NCBI GenBank assembly: GCA_003152455.1
Contig: PMAF01000200.1
Span: 28,037 to 68,095, forward strand
Direction of reading: 5' to 3'
From: Hyphomicrobiales bacterium
Lineage (GTDB): Bacteria; Pseudomonadota; Alphaproteobacteria; Rhizobiales; Xanthobacteraceae
DNA: 40,059 nt
In this document: positions 1-10,680 of the stretch, piece after piece
Layout of the letters: every line of letters begins with the position of its first letter
Position numbering within the stretch: position 1 is the stretch's first letter
Notes under the pieces: model-generated
Told to the model about the DNA's origin: nothing
The model's database searches: none
Seen by the model: only the letters and a program-made list of their open reading frames with translations
Position numbers and translations under genes: made by a program

Positions 1-575
1 AGCTTGACGAAGCGCTCCAGCGCCGCGCGCCGGTAGGCGTAAAGCCCGATGTGATGATAGTGCGGCCCCGGGCCCATTGCGTCGGCGCGAGTGAAGCTGC
101 TGGCGCGAAAGTGGTTGGGCGCGACGGCAGCGCCAATCGCCTTGACGACGTTCGGATTGGAGCGTTCGGCCGGATCGGCGATGACCGCCGCCAGCGTCGA
201 AATATCGACAGCCGGATCGGACAACGGACCGAGCGCGGCGCGGATATCGGCGGGATCGACGGTCGGCAGGTCGCCCTGCACATTGACAACGATATCGACG
301 CGGCGTTCGGGATCGAGCGCCTCCAGCGCCTCATAGATGCGGTCGGAGCCGGAAACATGATCGGCCCGCGTCATGATGGCGCGGCCGCCCGACTTTTCCA
401 CCGCCGCCGCCACCGCCTCGGAATCGGTCGCCACTATCGCCTCGCCGATGTTCGCGGCCTGTGCGCGGCGCAGCACATGGACGATCATCGGCAGGCCGGC
501 GATATCCGCCAGGGGCTTGCCGGGCAGGCGACTGGAGGCCATGCGGGCCGGGATGAGGATGACGGTGTCGGGCAT
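1..575 (-). CDS. kdsB: 3-deoxy-manno-octulosonate cytidylyltransferase (CMP-KDO synthetase), C-terminus cut by window edge
   Basis: Reverse-strand translation from the CAT at 573-575: [55 protein letters not shown]...; the IPARxxSxRLPGKPL motif is characteristic of KdsB. Absent from the ORF track because it runs off the window. Confidence 0.95.
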   Translation of the reverse strand, partial: MPDTVILIPARMASSRLPGKPLADIAGLPMIVHVLRRAQAANIGEAIVATDSEAVAAAVEKSGGRAIMTRADHVSGSDRIYEALEALDPERRVDIVVNVQGDLPTVDPADIRAALGPLSDPAVDISTLAAVIADPAERSNPNVVKAIGAAVAPNHFRASSFTRADAMGPGPHYHHIGLYAYRRAALERFVK

Positions 576-726
576 CGGTTTTGGGGCCGGACCTGAACGA
601 ATGTCGCGTGGGCCGCGGCGCTTATACGGGTTGCCAGAGCGGAGGCAAAACGGTATCTGTCCGCCGCCGCCGAGCCCTTGGCGGTGTCCCCTGCCGGTTC
701 GCGCCCTTCGTGGGAGCCTTATTTCG

Positions 727-1338
727 ATGAATTCCTTCGAGCTCAACAAGATTCTCGGCGCCATCCTCGGCACCTGTCTGATCACGCTCGCGCTCAATAT
801 CGCGGCCGGCGCTATTTTCGCGCCCGAGAAGCCGGCCAAGCCCGGCTACGCGATCGCGGTCACGGCGCAAGGCGAGGGTGACAAGACCGCCGCCAAGGCG
901 CCCGAGGAGCCGATGGAGGCCATGATGGCCTCGGCCTCGGTGGAAAAGGGCCAGGCTACCGCCAAGCAGTGCCAAGCTTGCCACACCTTCGAGAAGGGCG
1001 GCCCCAACCGCGTCGGTCCCAATCTGTGGGGCATCGTCGGTCGGCCGCGCGCCTCCGAGGCAGGCTTCAACTATTCCGCCGCCATGAAGGCCAAAGGCGG
1101 CACCTGGACCTTCGGCGAGCTCTACGCGTTCCTGGCCAATCCGCGCGGCTATATCCCCGGCACCGCCATGACCTTTGCCGGCCTGTCGCGCGGTCAGCAA
1201 CGCGCCGACGTAATCGATTACCTGCATACTTTGGCGGACAACCCGGAACCGCTGCCGAAGGCGGCCGCGGCCACTCCGGCGCCCGCCGCCAAGCCGGCCG
1301 AGGCTCCCAAAGCGGCAGCCCCCGCGCCGGCGAAGTGA
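727..1338 (+). CDS. Membrane-anchored class I cytochrome c (CycM/c552-like) with Ala/Pro-rich C-terminal tail
   Basis: [25 protein letters not shown]-terminal anchor, CQACH haem motif, PGTAMTF Met ligand region; starts at the internal ATG 727 of the 373..1338 ORF. Confidence 0.92.
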   Translation: MNSFELNKILGAILGTCLITLALNIAAGAIFAPEKPAKPGYAIAVTAQGEGDKTAAKAPEEPMEAMMASASVEKGQATAKQCQACHTFEKGGPNRVGPNLWGIVGRPRASEAGFNYSAAMKAKGGTWTFGELYAFLANPRGYIPGTAMTFAGLSRGQQRADVIDYLHTLADNPEPLPKAAAATPAPAAKPAEAPKAAAPAPAK

Positions 1339-1363
1339 TCGCAACGCCAGCTTCGTCCTGATG

Positions 1364-1389
1364 CGGCCGGGCTTGCGCCCGGCCGTTTC
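1364..1389 (+). terminator. Possible intrinsic terminator after the cytochrome c gene
   Basis: CGGCCGGGC-ttgc-GCCCGGCCG hairpin followed by a short T-rich stretch (TTTCGTT). Confidence 0.45.
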
Positions 1390-1499
1390 GTTAGGGCGCG
1401 GTGTGAGGCCGCTGGTGGCGGACCGAAAAACCGACATAATCGCCCGCGATTGCATGAGAAGCGCGTGGCGCGCCGGAGCCTTGTCATGAAAGCCTTGCC

Positions 1500-3392
1500 A
1501 TGAAATTGACCCGCCGTTCCGTTCTGCGCAGCACCGCCGCCGCGCTTGTCACGCCGGCTTTGGGCGCGTTCGGCGGCGCCGGTCCGGCGGCGGCGCAAGC
1601 GACCCAAACGCCGCGCCAGTGGAAGCACGGCCTCTCGCTGTTCGGCGAACCGCATTATCCGGACGGCTTCAAGCATTTCGACTACGTCAATCCTTCGGCG
1701 CCGCAAGGCGGCACGGTGCGCCAGATCGCGTTCGGCACCTTCGACAATTTCAATCAGGTGGTGTCCGGCGTGAAGGGCAGCCTCGCCATGGGCACCGATC
1801 TGTTCACCGAGGCGCTGACTTCGCCGGCGCTCGACGAAGTGTCCACCGAATACGGGTTGCTGGCGGAAGCGGTCAGCTATCCGGACGACCGCTCGTCGGT
1901 GACTTATCGCTTGCGCGCCAATGCCCACTGGCACGACGGCAAGCCGGTGACGCCGGAAGACGTGATCTATTCCTTCGAGACGTTTAAGCAGAACAGTCCG
2001 CAGCTCGGCGCCTATTACCGGCACGTGACCAAGGCGGAAAAATCCGGCGACCGCGAAGTGACCTTCGTCTTCGACGGCCCCGGTAACCGCGAGCTGCCGC
2101 AGATCGTCGGTCAATTGCCGATCCTGCCGAAGCACTGGTGCGAGGGCGTCGATAAATCGGGCAAGAAGCGCGACGTGACGCAAACCACGCTGGAGCCGCC
2201 GCTTGGCTCGGGACCCTACCGGATCAAGGATTTCGCGCCCGGTCGCTCGATCGTCTACGAGCGAGCCGCTGGCTATTGGGGCAAGGACCTCAACCTGAAT
2301 ATCGGCACTAGCAACTTTCAGCAGATCCGCTTTGAATATTTCCGTGATTCCACCGTCGCGCTGGAAGCTTTCAAGGGCGACCAGGTCGATTGGCGCACCG
2401 AGAACAGCGCCAAGAACTGGGCGACCTCCTACGATTTCCCGGCCGTGCAGGACAAGAAAGTCGTGCTGGAGGAATTCCCGATCCGCAATTTCGGGGCGAT
2501 GCAGGCCTTCGCCTTCAATATCCGGCGCGACAAGTTCAAGGACCCGCGCATTCGCCGCGCCTTCAATTTCACGTTCGATTTCGAGGAGATGAACAAGCAG
2601 ATATTCTTCGGCCAGTACAGGCGCATTGCGAGCTATTTCGAGGGCACCGAACTCGCTTCGTCCGGTATTCCGCAAGGCAAGGAACTGGAAATCCTGCAAA
2701 GCGTGAAGGACAAGGTGCCGGCGGACCTTTTCAGCAAGCCCTACACCAATCCGGTCGGCGGCAATCAGCAGGCCAACCGCAACAACCTGCGCGAAGCGCT
2801 CACGCTGTTTCGCGACGCCGGCTACGAAATCCGCGACACCAAACTGATCCATGCCAAGACCGGCGAGCCGTTCAGCGTCGAGTTCCTGGCCGAGGACCCG
2901 GCCACCGAGCGTTTCGTGCTGTTCTACAAGCCGTCGCTGCAACGCGTCGGCATGACGGTGAACGTGCGCGTCGTCGACAGCGCGCAATACGAAAACCGGC
3001 TCCGCCAGTGGGATTTCGACATCATCACCGCGTCCTGGGACGAGTCGCTGTCGCCCGGCAACGAGCAGCGCGGCTTCTGGAGCTCGCAGGCCGCCGACCA
3101 GCCCGGTTCGCGCAACCTGATCGGCATCAAGAACCCCGCGGTCGATGCGCTGATCGAGCGCGTGATTTTTTCTACCAACCGCGACGACCTGGTAGCCGCA
3201 ACCAGGGCGCTCGACCGCGTCCTGCTGTGGAATTTCTACGTCGTGCCGCAGTGGACTTACGGCAAGCAGCGCACCGCGCGCTGGGACCGCTTCAACCGCC
3301 CGCAGAACATGCCGAAATACGGACTGTCGGCGTTTCCGACCATCTGGTGGTGGGACGCGGACAAGGCGGCCAAGGTGCCGCAGCGGTCTTGA
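1500..3392 (+). CDS. ABC transporter extracellular solute-binding protein, family 5 (YejA-like), copy 1
   Basis: Tat/Sec-like leader (MKLTRRSVLRSTAAALVTPALGAFGGAGPAAAQA); HGLSLFGEPHYPDGFKHFDYVNPSAPQGG and DVIYSFETFK motifs of the SBP_bac_5 family; followed by yejB/E/F homologues. Confidence 0.93.
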   Translation: MKLTRRSVLRSTAAALVTPALGAFGGAGPAAAQATQTPRQWKHGLSLFGEPHYPDGFKHFDYVNPSAPQGGTVRQIAFGTFDNFNQVVSGVKGSLAMGTDLFTEALTSPALDEVSTEYGLLAEAVSYPDDRSSVTYRLRANAHWHDGKPVTPEDVIYSFETFKQNSPQLGAYYRHVTKAEKSGDREVTFVFDGPGNRELPQIVGQLPILPKHWCEGVDKSGKKRDVTQTTLEPPLGSGPYRIKDFAPGRSIVYERAAGYWGKDLNLNIGTSNFQQIRFEYFRDSTVALEAFKGDQVDWRTENSAKNWATSYDFPAVQDKKVVLEEFPIRNFGAMQAFAFNIRRDKFKDPRIRRAFNFTFDFEEMNKQIFFGQYRRIASYFEGTELASSGIPQGKELEILQSVKDKVPADLFSKPYTNPVGGNQQANRNNLREALTLFRDAGYEIRDTKLIHAKTGEPFSVEFLAEDPATERFVLFYKPSLQRVGMTVNVRVVDSAQYENRLRQWDFDIITASWDESLSPGNEQRGFWSSQAADQPGSRNLIGIKNPAVDALIERVIFSTNRDDLVAATRALDRVLLWNFYVVPQWTYGKQRTARWDRFNRPQNMPKYGLSAFPTIWWWDADKAAKVPQRS

Positions 3393-5242
3393 TCACCCGT
3401 CGGCACTCCCTCGTATTGTCGGCAGGCGCGATAGCTGCGGCGAAATTCGCTTCGCCGGCCGCCGCCCAAGACGCAGAACGTCACGGGATGTCGGCCTTCG
3501 GCGATCTCGCTTACCCGGCGGATTTCCCGTACTTCAAATACGTCAATCCCAACGCGCCCAAGGGCGGCGTCTATTCGGAAACGGTGTCGAGCCGCGGCTA
3601 CAACGGATCGTTCCTCACTTTCAACTCGCTCAACGCTTACATCCTTAAGGGCGACGGCGCGTTCGGGATGGATTTCACCTTTGCCGCCCTGATGGCGCGC
3701 TCGGGCGACGAACCCGACGCGATGTACGGGCTGGCGGCGAAGAGCGTGCGGATTTCCGATGACGGGCTGACCCACCGCTTTTCCTTGCGTGCCGAAGCCA
3801 AATTCCACGACGGCACCCCGCTCACCGCGCAGGACGTGGTGTGGTCGCTGACGGCGCTGAAAGACAAGGGCCACCCGATCATCACGCAGCAATTGCGCGA
3901 CTTCAAAGGCGCCGAGGCCGCGGACGACCGCACGGTCATCGTGCGCTTTGCCGAGAAACGCGGGCGCGACGTGCCGCTGTTCGTGGCCGGCCTGCCGATC
4001 CTTTCCAAAGCCTATTACGCCAAGCAGCCGTTCGATCATTCGACGCTGGATATTCCGCTCGGCAGCGGTCCCTACAAGGTCGGCCGTTTCGATGTCGGGC
4101 ATTTCATCGAATTTGAGCGGGTGAAGGACTGGTGGGGCGCCGATCTGCCGGTGGCGCGCGGACAAAGCAATTTTGACACGATCCGTTACGAATATTACCG
4201 CGATCGCGAGGTCGCTTTCGTCGGCTTCACCGCCAAGAACTATCTGTTCCGCGAGGAGTTCACCTCGCGCACCTGGGCGACGCGCTACGATTTTCCAGCC
4301 TTCAAGGATGGTCGCGTCAAACGCGCCGTGCTGGCCGACGATACGCCGTCCGGCGCGCAAGGCTGGTTCATCAATACAAGGCGCCGGCAGTTCAAGGACC
4401 GCCGTCTACGCGAAGCGCTGATCGACGCCTTCGACTTCGAATGGACCAACAAGAACATCATGTACGGCTCCTATGAGCGTACGGTGTCGGTGTTCCAGAA
4501 TTCGCCGATGATGGCGCAGGGCAAGCCCAGCGCCGCCGAACTCGCGCTACTCGAGCCGTTCCGCGGCAAGGTGCCGGACGAAGTGTTCGGCGAGCCCTAT
4601 ATGCCGCCGGTGACCGACGGCAGCGGCCACGACCGCCGCTGGCTGCGGCGCGGCGCGCAATTGCTCAGCGACGCTGGCATTGCGCTCAAGGACGGCAAGC
4701 GGGTCATGCCCGACGGCACGCCGGTCACCATCGAGTTTCTGCTCGACGAGGCGACATTCACGCCGCACCATCTGCCCTACATCAAGAATCTCGGTACGCT
4801 CGGCATCGACGCTACCTTGCGCGTGGTCGATCCGGTGCAGTATCGCGCGCGCGTTGAAGGCTTCGATTTCGACATCACGGTCGAGCGTTTCAGCTTTTCA
4901 GCGACGCCGGGCGATTCGCTGCGCACCTATTTCTCCTCGGCGGCCGCCGCGACCAAGGGCTCGCAGAACCTTGCCGGCATCGCCGATCCGGCGGTGGATG
5001 CGCTGGTCAATCTCATCATCGCGGCCAAAACGCGCGCCGAGCTGACCACCGCCTGCAAGGCGCTCGACCGCGTCATTCGCGCAGGCCGCTATTGGATTCC
5101 GCACTGGTACAAAGCGTCGCATTGGATCGCCTATTGGGACGTGTTCGGTTTTCCGGCCGCCATACCGCGCTATTTCCGGGGCATTCCGGACACCTGGTGG
5201 TACGACAAGGAGAAAGCGGCGAAGCTGGAAAAAGCCGGCTAG
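3389..5242 (+). CDS. ABC transporter extracellular solute-binding protein, family 5 (YejA-like), copy 2
   Basis: TTG start at 3389 overlapping the TGA of copy 1 (TTGA) gives a signal peptide (ITRRHSLVLSAGAIAAAKFASPAAAQDAERHGMSAFGDLAYPADFPYFKYVNPNAPKGG). Same family as copy 1. Confidence 0.9.
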   Translation: MITRRHSLVLSAGAIAAAKFASPAAAQDAERHGMSAFGDLAYPADFPYFKYVNPNAPKGGVYSETVSSRGYNGSFLTFNSLNAYILKGDGAFGMDFTFAALMARSGDEPDAMYGLAAKSVRISDDGLTHRFSLRAEAKFHDGTPLTAQDVVWSLTALKDKGHPIITQQLRDFKGAEAADDRTVIVRFAEKRGRDVPLFVAGLPILSKAYYAKQPFDHSTLDIPLGSGPYKVGRFDVGHFIEFERVKDWWGADLPVARGQSNFDTIRYEYYRDREVAFVGFTAKNYLFREEFTSRTWATRYDFPAFKDGRVKRAVLADDTPSGAQGWFINTRRRQFKDRRLREALIDAFDFEWTNKNIMYGSYERTVSVFQNSPMMAQGKPSAAELALLEPFRGKVPDEVFGEPYMPPVTDGSGHDRRWLRRGAQLLSDAGIALKDGKRVMPDGTPVTIEFLLDEATFTPHHLPYIKNLGTLGIDATLRVVDPVQYRARVEGFDFDITVERFSFSATPGDSLRTYFSSAAAATKGSQNLAGIADPAVDALVNLIIAAKTRAELTTACKALDRVIRAGRYWIPHWYKASHWIAYWDVFGFPAAIPRYFRGIPDTWWYDKEKAAKLEKAG

Positions 5243-5305
5243 GCGGATCGCGGTCCGCCATATCAATGCTTTCACCGCGTCGCGGAATGACATACTGAGA
5301 GGCTC

Positions 5306-6421
5306 ATGACCGCCTACATCATCCGCCGCCTGCTGTTCATGATCCCGACCATGTTCGGCATCATGCTGGTGGCATTCGTCGTGGTGCAGTTCGCGCCCGG
5401 CGGGCCGGTCGAGCAGGTGATCGCCAAGCTCACCGGCGCCGACACCGGCGCGACCTCGCGTATTTCCGGCTCGCCCGGCGGCGATTTCGGCAGCCGCGGC
5501 CTGGCGCAGGGCGGCTCGGGCGTCGACGCCGTATCCTCCAAATACCGCGGCGCGCAGGGGCTCGATCCGGAATTCATCAAGAAGCTGGAAAAGCAATTCG
5601 GCTTCGACAAGCCGGCCTACGAGCGCTTCGGCCTGATGCTGTGGAACTACATCCGCTTCGACTTCGGCAAAAGCTATTTCCGCGACATCAGCGTGTTGCA
5701 ATTGATCAAGGAGAAGCTGCCGGTCTCGATCTCGCTCGGCATCTGGATGACGCTGCTCACCTACCTGATCTCGATCCCGCTCGGCATCCGCAAGGCGGTC
5801 GATGCCGGCTCTCGCTTCGACATGTGGACCTCGAGCGTCATCATCATCGGCTACGCCATTCCCGGATTTCTGTTTGCGATCCTGCTGATCATCCTGTTCG
5901 CCGGCGGCTCGTTCTTCGACATTTTTCCGTTGCGCGGACTGGTGTCGGAGAACTTCTGGCAATTGCCGTGGTACGCCAAGATCGGCGACTACTTTTGGCA
6001 TTTGACCTTGCCGATCATCTCGATGGCGCTGTCGGCCTTCGCCACCATGACGCTGCTGACCAAGAACTCGTTCCTGGAGGAGATCCGCAAGCAATACGTG
6101 TTGACCGCGCGCGCCAAAGGCTGCACGCGCAACCAGGTGCTGTACGGCCACATCTTCCGCAACGCCATGCTGATCGTGATCGCCGGCTTTCCCGGCGCCT
6201 TCGTGCACGCCTTCTTCACCGGCTCGCTGCTGATCGAAACCATCTTCTCGCTCGACGGCCTCGGCCTGCTTGGCTTCGAAAGCGTGCTCAACCGCGACTA
6301 TCCGGTGGTGTTCGCCACGCTCTACATCTTCGCGCTCATCGGCGTGGTGGTGAATTTGATCTCCGATCTCACGTACACGTGGATCGATCCGCGCATCGAT
6401 TTCGAGACGCGGGAGGTCTGA
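5306..6421 (+). CDS. yejB: Microcin C/peptide ABC transporter permease YejB
   Basis: [45 protein letters not shown]_transp_1 architecture; operon context. Confidence 0.93.
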   Translation: MTAYIIRRLLFMIPTMFGIMLVAFVVVQFAPGGPVEQVIAKLTGADTGATSRISGSPGGDFGSRGLAQGGSGVDAVSSKYRGAQGLDPEFIKKLEKQFGFDKPAYERFGLMLWNYIRFDFGKSYFRDISVLQLIKEKLPVSISLGIWMTLLTYLISIPLGIRKAVDAGSRFDMWTSSVIIIGYAIPGFLFAILLIILFAGGSFFDIFPLRGLVSENFWQLPWYAKIGDYFWHLTLPIISMALSAFATMTLLTKNSFLEEIRKQYVLTARAKGCTRNQVLYGHIFRNAMLIVIAGFPGAFVHAFFTGSLLIETIFSLDGLGLLGFESVLNRDYPVVFATLYIFALIGVVVNLISDLTYTWIDPRIDFETREV

Positions 6422-6422
6422 G

Positions 6423-7613
6423 GTGGACGCCGAGGCGCGCGAGAATTATTCGGAAGCCGCGGTCGACACGCCTGCCGGCAGCCTGCAGCCGTGGATAATC
6501 CGTTTCACGCTGTCGCCGCTCAACAAGCGGCGCTGGGAGAATTTCAAGGTCAACCGGCGCGGTTATTGGTCGTTGTGGCTGTTCCTGGCGCTGTTCCTGA
6601 TCTCGCTGTTCGCGGAATTCATCTCCAACGACAAGCCGATCTACATCCACGTCAACGGCCATTCGTATTTTCCGGCGGTGGCGACCTATCCCGACACGGC
6701 CTTCGCCAAGACGCCCGACCCGAATTTGTTCGGCACCGCCGCCGATTACCGCGACGACTATCTGATGGGCCTGATCAAGAAGGAAGGCGCCACCGTGCTC
6801 TGGCCGCTGGTGCGATTCTCGTACAACACGCAGGTGAGCAAGCCGCCGTCGCCGTTCCCGTCCAAGCCGACCTGGATGTTGACGCAGAAGGACTGCGAGT
6901 TCGCCGCCACCCACAACTTCGCCAAATGCGGCGAGCTCGAATACAACTGGCTTGGCACCGACGACGGCGGCCGCGACGTGCTGGCGCGGCTAATCTACGG
7001 CTTCCGCATCTCGGTGCTGTTCGGGCTGGCGCTGACTATCGTTTCCTCGGTGATCGGCGTCGGCGCCGGCGCGGTGCAGGGCTATTTCGGCGGCTGGACC
7101 GATCTCTTGTTTCAGCGCTTTATCGAAATCTGGACTTCGATTCCCTCGCTCTATCTGCTGTTGATCATTTCATCGGTGCTGGTGCCCGGCTTCTTCGTGC
7201 TGCTCGGCATCTTGCTGCTGTTCTCCTGGGTATCGCTGGTCGGGCTGGTGCGCGCGGAGTTTCTGCGCGGCCGCAATTTCGAATACATCATGGCGGCGCG
7301 CGCGCTCGGCGTGTCGAACGCGGTGATCATTTTCCGCCACCTGCTGCCGAACGCCATGGTGGCGACCATGACGTTCCTGCCGTTCATCCTGTCGTCGTCG
7401 GTGATGACGCTGACCGCGCTCGACTTCCTCGGCTTCGGCCTGCCGCCCGGCTCGCCCTCGCTTGGCGAACTGCTGAGCGAAGGCAAGGCCAATGTGCAGG
7501 CGCCGTGGCTCGGCCTTACCGGGTTCTTCTCGATCGCCATCATGCTGTCGCTGTTGATCTTCATTGGCGAAGCGGTGCGCGACGCCTTCGATCCGAGAAA
7601 GACGTTCCGATGA
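6423..7613 (+). CDS. yejE: Microcin C/peptide ABC transporter permease YejE (GTG start)
   Basis: SPLNKRRWENFKVNRRGYWSLWLFLALFLISLFAEFISNDKP is a YejE hallmark; GTG start at 6423. Confidence 0.93.
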   Translation: MDAEARENYSEAAVDTPAGSLQPWIIRFTLSPLNKRRWENFKVNRRGYWSLWLFLALFLISLFAEFISNDKPIYIHVNGHSYFPAVATYPDTAFAKTPDPNLFGTAADYRDDYLMGLIKKEGATVLWPLVRFSYNTQVSKPPSPFPSKPTWMLTQKDCEFAATHNFAKCGELEYNWLGTDDGGRDVLARLIYGFRISVLFGLALTIVSSVIGVGAGAVQGYFGGWTDLLFQRFIEIWTSIPSLYLLLIISSVLVPGFFVLLGILLLFSWVSLVGLVRAEFLRGRNFEYIMAARALGVSNAVIIFRHLLPNAMVATMTFLPFILSSSVMTLTALDFLGFGLPPGSPSLGELLSEGKANVQAPWLGLTGFFSIAIMLSLLIFIGEAVRDAFDPRKTFR

Positions 7614-9247
7614 GCGCGCCGACCGAAAAACTTCTGTCGATCCGCGATCTCTCGGTCGCCTTCGGCAAGGGCGCGCGCGAGGTGCTGGCGGTCGACCGCG
7701 TGTCGTTCGACATCGGCAAGGGCGAAACGGTGGCGCTGGTCGGCGAGAGCGGCTCCGGCAAATCGGTCACCGCGCTGTCGGTGATGAAGCTTTTGCCCTA
7801 TCCGGCCGCGCGTCATCCGGCCGGCTCGGTCCTGTTCAAGGGCCGCGAGCTCTTGACCATGCCGGAAGACGAGATTCGCCATGTGCGCGGCAACGACATC
7901 ACCATCATCTTCCAGGAGCCGATGACGTCGCTCAATCCGCTGCACACGATCGAGAAGCAGATCAGAGAAATACTGCTGATCCACCAGGGCCTTGCCGGCG
8001 AGAAGGCGAGGGCGCGCATCGTCGGATTGCTCGGCCAGGTCGGTATCCCCGATCCGGAAGGCAGGCTCGGCAGCTACCCGCATCAGCTCTCCGGCGGCCA
8101 GCGCCAGCGCGTGATGATCGCCATGGCCTTGGCGAACGAGCCGGACCTGCTGATCGCCGACGAGCCGACCACCGCGCTTGATGTCACCGTGCAAGCGCAA
8201 ATCCTCAAGCTGCTCAAGGACACGCAAGCGCGGCTCGGCATGTCGATGCTGTTCATCACCCACGACCTCGGCATCGTGCGCAAGCTCGCCGACCGCGTGT
8301 GCGTGATGAACGCCGGCAAGATCGTCGAGCATGGGCCGGTCGAACGCGTGTTCACCGCGCCGGAGCACGCTTACACGCGCGCGCTGCTCGCCGCCGAGCC
8401 GAAGCCCGATCCGGCGCCGCCGCGCCCCGACGCGCCGGTGGTGATCTCGACCAAGGACCTGAAAGTCTGGTTCCCGATTAAGCGCGGCGTTATGCGCAAG
8501 GTCGTCGGCCATATCAAGGCGGTGGACGGCATCAGCCTGGAAGTGCGCAAGGGCGAGACGCTTGGCGTGGTGGGCGAGAGCGGCTCGGGCAAGACCACGC
8601 TGGGCCTGGCCATTTTGCGGCTGATCTCGTCGCAGGGTCCGGTGGTGTTCATGGGGCACACGATTCAGGGCCTCAAGTTCAAGCAGATGCGGCCCTACCG
8701 CCGCGACATGCAGATCGTGTTCCAGGACCCTTACGGCTCGCTCTCGCCGCGCATGTCGGTGTCCGATATCATCGAGGAGGGCCTGTGGGTGCACCATCCG
8801 CATCTGACGGCGGCCGAGCGCGAACGCCAAGTGGTGGCAGCGCTCACCGATGTCGGGCTCGATGCCGACACGCGCGACCGCTATCCGCACGAATTTTCCG
8901 GGGGCCAGCGCCAGCGCATTGCCTTGGCGCGTGCGCTGGTGCTGGAGCCGACTTTCATCGTGCTCGACGAGCCGACCAGCGCGCTCGACATGCTGATCCA
9001 GTCGCAGATGGTCGATCTGTTGCGCGACCTGCAGAAGCGGCGCGACCTGACCTACCTGTTCATCTCGCACGACCTGCGCGTGGTGGCGGCGCTGGCGAGC
9101 CGGCTCGTGGTGCTGCGCAACGGCAAGGTAGTGGAGGAGGGCGCGGCGGCCGATCTGTTCAAGGCGCCGAAGAGCGACTACACCCGCGCGCTGCTCGCCG
9201 CCGCCTTCAATCTGGAAACCGCGCCCGAGGGCGTGGTGGCGCAGTAG
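7610..9247 (+). CDS. yejF: Tandem-ATPase ABC transporter subunit YejF
   Basis: Two Walker A motifs ([20 protein letters not shown]) and two LSGGQ-type signatures ([16 protein letters not shown]); ATGA overlap with yejE. Confidence 0.95.
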   Translation: MSAPTEKLLSIRDLSVAFGKGAREVLAVDRVSFDIGKGETVALVGESGSGKSVTALSVMKLLPYPAARHPAGSVLFKGRELLTMPEDEIRHVRGNDITIIFQEPMTSLNPLHTIEKQIREILLIHQGLAGEKARARIVGLLGQVGIPDPEGRLGSYPHQLSGGQRQRVMIAMALANEPDLLIADEPTTALDVTVQAQILKLLKDTQARLGMSMLFITHDLGIVRKLADRVCVMNAGKIVEHGPVERVFTAPEHAYTRALLAAEPKPDPAPPRPDAPVVISTKDLKVWFPIKRGVMRKVVGHIKAVDGISLEVRKGETLGVVGESGSGKTTLGLAILRLISSQGPVVFMGHTIQGLKFKQMRPYRRDMQIVFQDPYGSLSPRMSVSDIIEEGLWVHHPHLTAAERERQVVAALTDVGLDADTRDRYPHEFSGGQRQRIALARALVLEPTFIVLDEPTSALDMLIQSQMVDLLRDLQKRRDLTYLFISHDLRVVAALASRLVVLRNGKVVEEGAAADLFKAPKSDYTRALLAAAFNLETAPEGVVAQ

Positions 9248-9256
9248 GCGGCCGGC

Positions 9257-9892
9257 ATGGATGACCGCAAACTCGCCGATCTGCCCGCGGACGTGACGCT
9301 GTCCGCGCCCGAGCTGCTCGCCAAGGGCTATCGGCCCTATCAGCGTTATCAGGTTGCGCTTAAAGGATTGAACGGCGAACCGATCGCGCAGCAGCGCGAC
9401 GTGATCAAGGGCGGCAAAGTGGCGGCGGTTATCACTGTCGATCTCGCGCGCGATGAGATCGTGCTGATCCGCCAGTTTCGCCTGTCCGCACATCTTGCCA
9501 ACGGCAATGGCGAACTGCTCGAGATCGTCGCTGGAAGGGTCGAGGCGGGCGAATCCCCCGCCGGTGCGGCGCGGCGCGAGTGCGCGGAGGAGATCCGCGT
9601 CGCGCCCAGCGCGCTGGCCGAACTGTTCAGCTATTTGACCTCGCCCGGGATCACCGACGAGGAGGTGACTGTCTTTGTCGCCGCGGTCGACGCAACCCAA
9701 GTGCCGCCGCGCGTCGTCAATCCGGCCGAGGGCGAGCATATCGAAACGTTGCGCGTCTCCATCGACGCGGCGATTGCGGCGCTCGCCCAAGGTACGATGC
9801 GGAGCGGCCCGCTCATCATGGGCTTGCAGTGGCTGGCGCTCAACCGCGGCCGCGTCGCGACGCTGCTGGGCGCGAGCGGGCGGGCCCGCTGA
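9257..9892 (+). CDS. NUDIX hydrolase (ADP-ribose pyrophosphatase-like)
   Basis: Nudix box: GRVEAGESPAGAARRECAEEIRV (GX5EX7REUXEE). Confidence 0.9.
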   Translation: MDDRKLADLPADVTLSAPELLAKGYRPYQRYQVALKGLNGEPIAQQRDVIKGGKVAAVITVDLARDEIVLIRQFRLSAHLANGNGELLEIVAGRVEAGESPAGAARRECAEEIRVAPSALAELFSYLTSPGITDEEVTVFVAAVDATQVPPRVVNPAEGEHIETLRVSIDAAIAALAQGTMRSGPLIMGLQWLALNRGRVATLLGASGRAR

Positions 9893-9998
9893 GCCTCGTC
9901 ACGTATTCTTGATTCGCTCTGTAAAGCCGCATTCGGGCATGAACCATCCCTGACCTGCTCGCCCTACAATTTCGTCAGACCAACAAAAAGAACGAACA

Positions 9999-10676
9999 AT
10001 GCCTCGCCTCGCGCGTTTAATCTTCGCGTTCGTGCTCGTGCTGCTGGCCCCGCTCGCGGTGCAGGCCGACGCCGGCCGTTACCCGATCAAGACCGAAGAG
10101 GGCGACGTGGTGGCGAATTTCGATCTGAACCCCTCGCTGTCGACGCGTCTCGAAAAATTGCCGGGCGAAGTCGCTGTCGCCAACCTGCACGGCGACGTCA
10201 CGCTCTGGCAATTCTACGACCTCAATTGCCCCTATTGCCGCGCGGCCGCGGCCGATGTCGACGCGCTAATCCGCGCCGACGGCAAGCTGAAACTGGTGCT
10301 CGTGCCTTACGCGGTGCTGTCGGTGCAATCGGTGCGGGGCGCGATGGTCGAGATTGCCGCCGCGAAGTTGCTGACGCCGGATCAATTCCTCGACTTTCAT
10401 CGCCGCATCTACGCCAACCGCGGCGTCATCGACGGTCCCAAGGTGCTCGCGGTCGCCAAGGACATGGGCCTCGACCCGCAAAAGCTGGCGGCGAGCGCCA
10501 ATATGCAGGCGACGCTCGATATCTTGCGGGATAGCGCGACGTTCGGCGGCGATGCCGGACTGGCGGCGACGCCCGCCTATGTTATCGATGGCGTCGCCAT
10601 CGTCGGCCACCCCGGCCTGACGGCGCTGCAGGGCGTCATCCGCTCGGTGCGCGTCTGCGGCAAGGTCGCATGCTGA
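9999..10676 (+). CDS. DsbA-family thiol:disulfide interchange protein (periplasmic)
   Basis: Signal peptide LARLIFAFVLVLLAPLAVQADA; CPYC active site; cis-Pro region ATPAYVIDG. Confidence 0.9.
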   Translation: MPRLARLIFAFVLVLLAPLAVQADAGRYPIKTEEGDVVANFDLNPSLSTRLEKLPGEVAVANLHGDVTLWQFYDLNCPYCRAAAADVDALIRADGKLKLVLVPYAVLSVQSVRGAMVEIAAAKLLTPDQFLDFHRRIYANRGVIDGPKVLAVAKDMGLDPQKLAASANMQATLDILRDSATFGGDAGLAATPAYVIDGVAIVGHPGLTALQGVIRSVRVCGKVAC

Positions 10677-10680
10677 CGCG

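Noticed and set aside
1218-2987. 589-aa reverse ORF opposite the first binding protein
   Set aside because: Antisense mirror; no domain and composition typical of GC-rich shadows.
2390-3388. Long upstream extension of the second binding-protein ORF
   Set aside because: Overlaps copy 1 out of frame; the true start is best placed at TTG 3389, which yields a signal peptide.
7151-9790. 879-aa reverse-strand ORF opposite yejE/yejF/NUDIX
   Set aside because: Antisense shadow of high-GC coding DNA; Arg/His/Ala/Gly-rich with no recognisable domain, while the opposite strand has clear ABC ATPase motifs.
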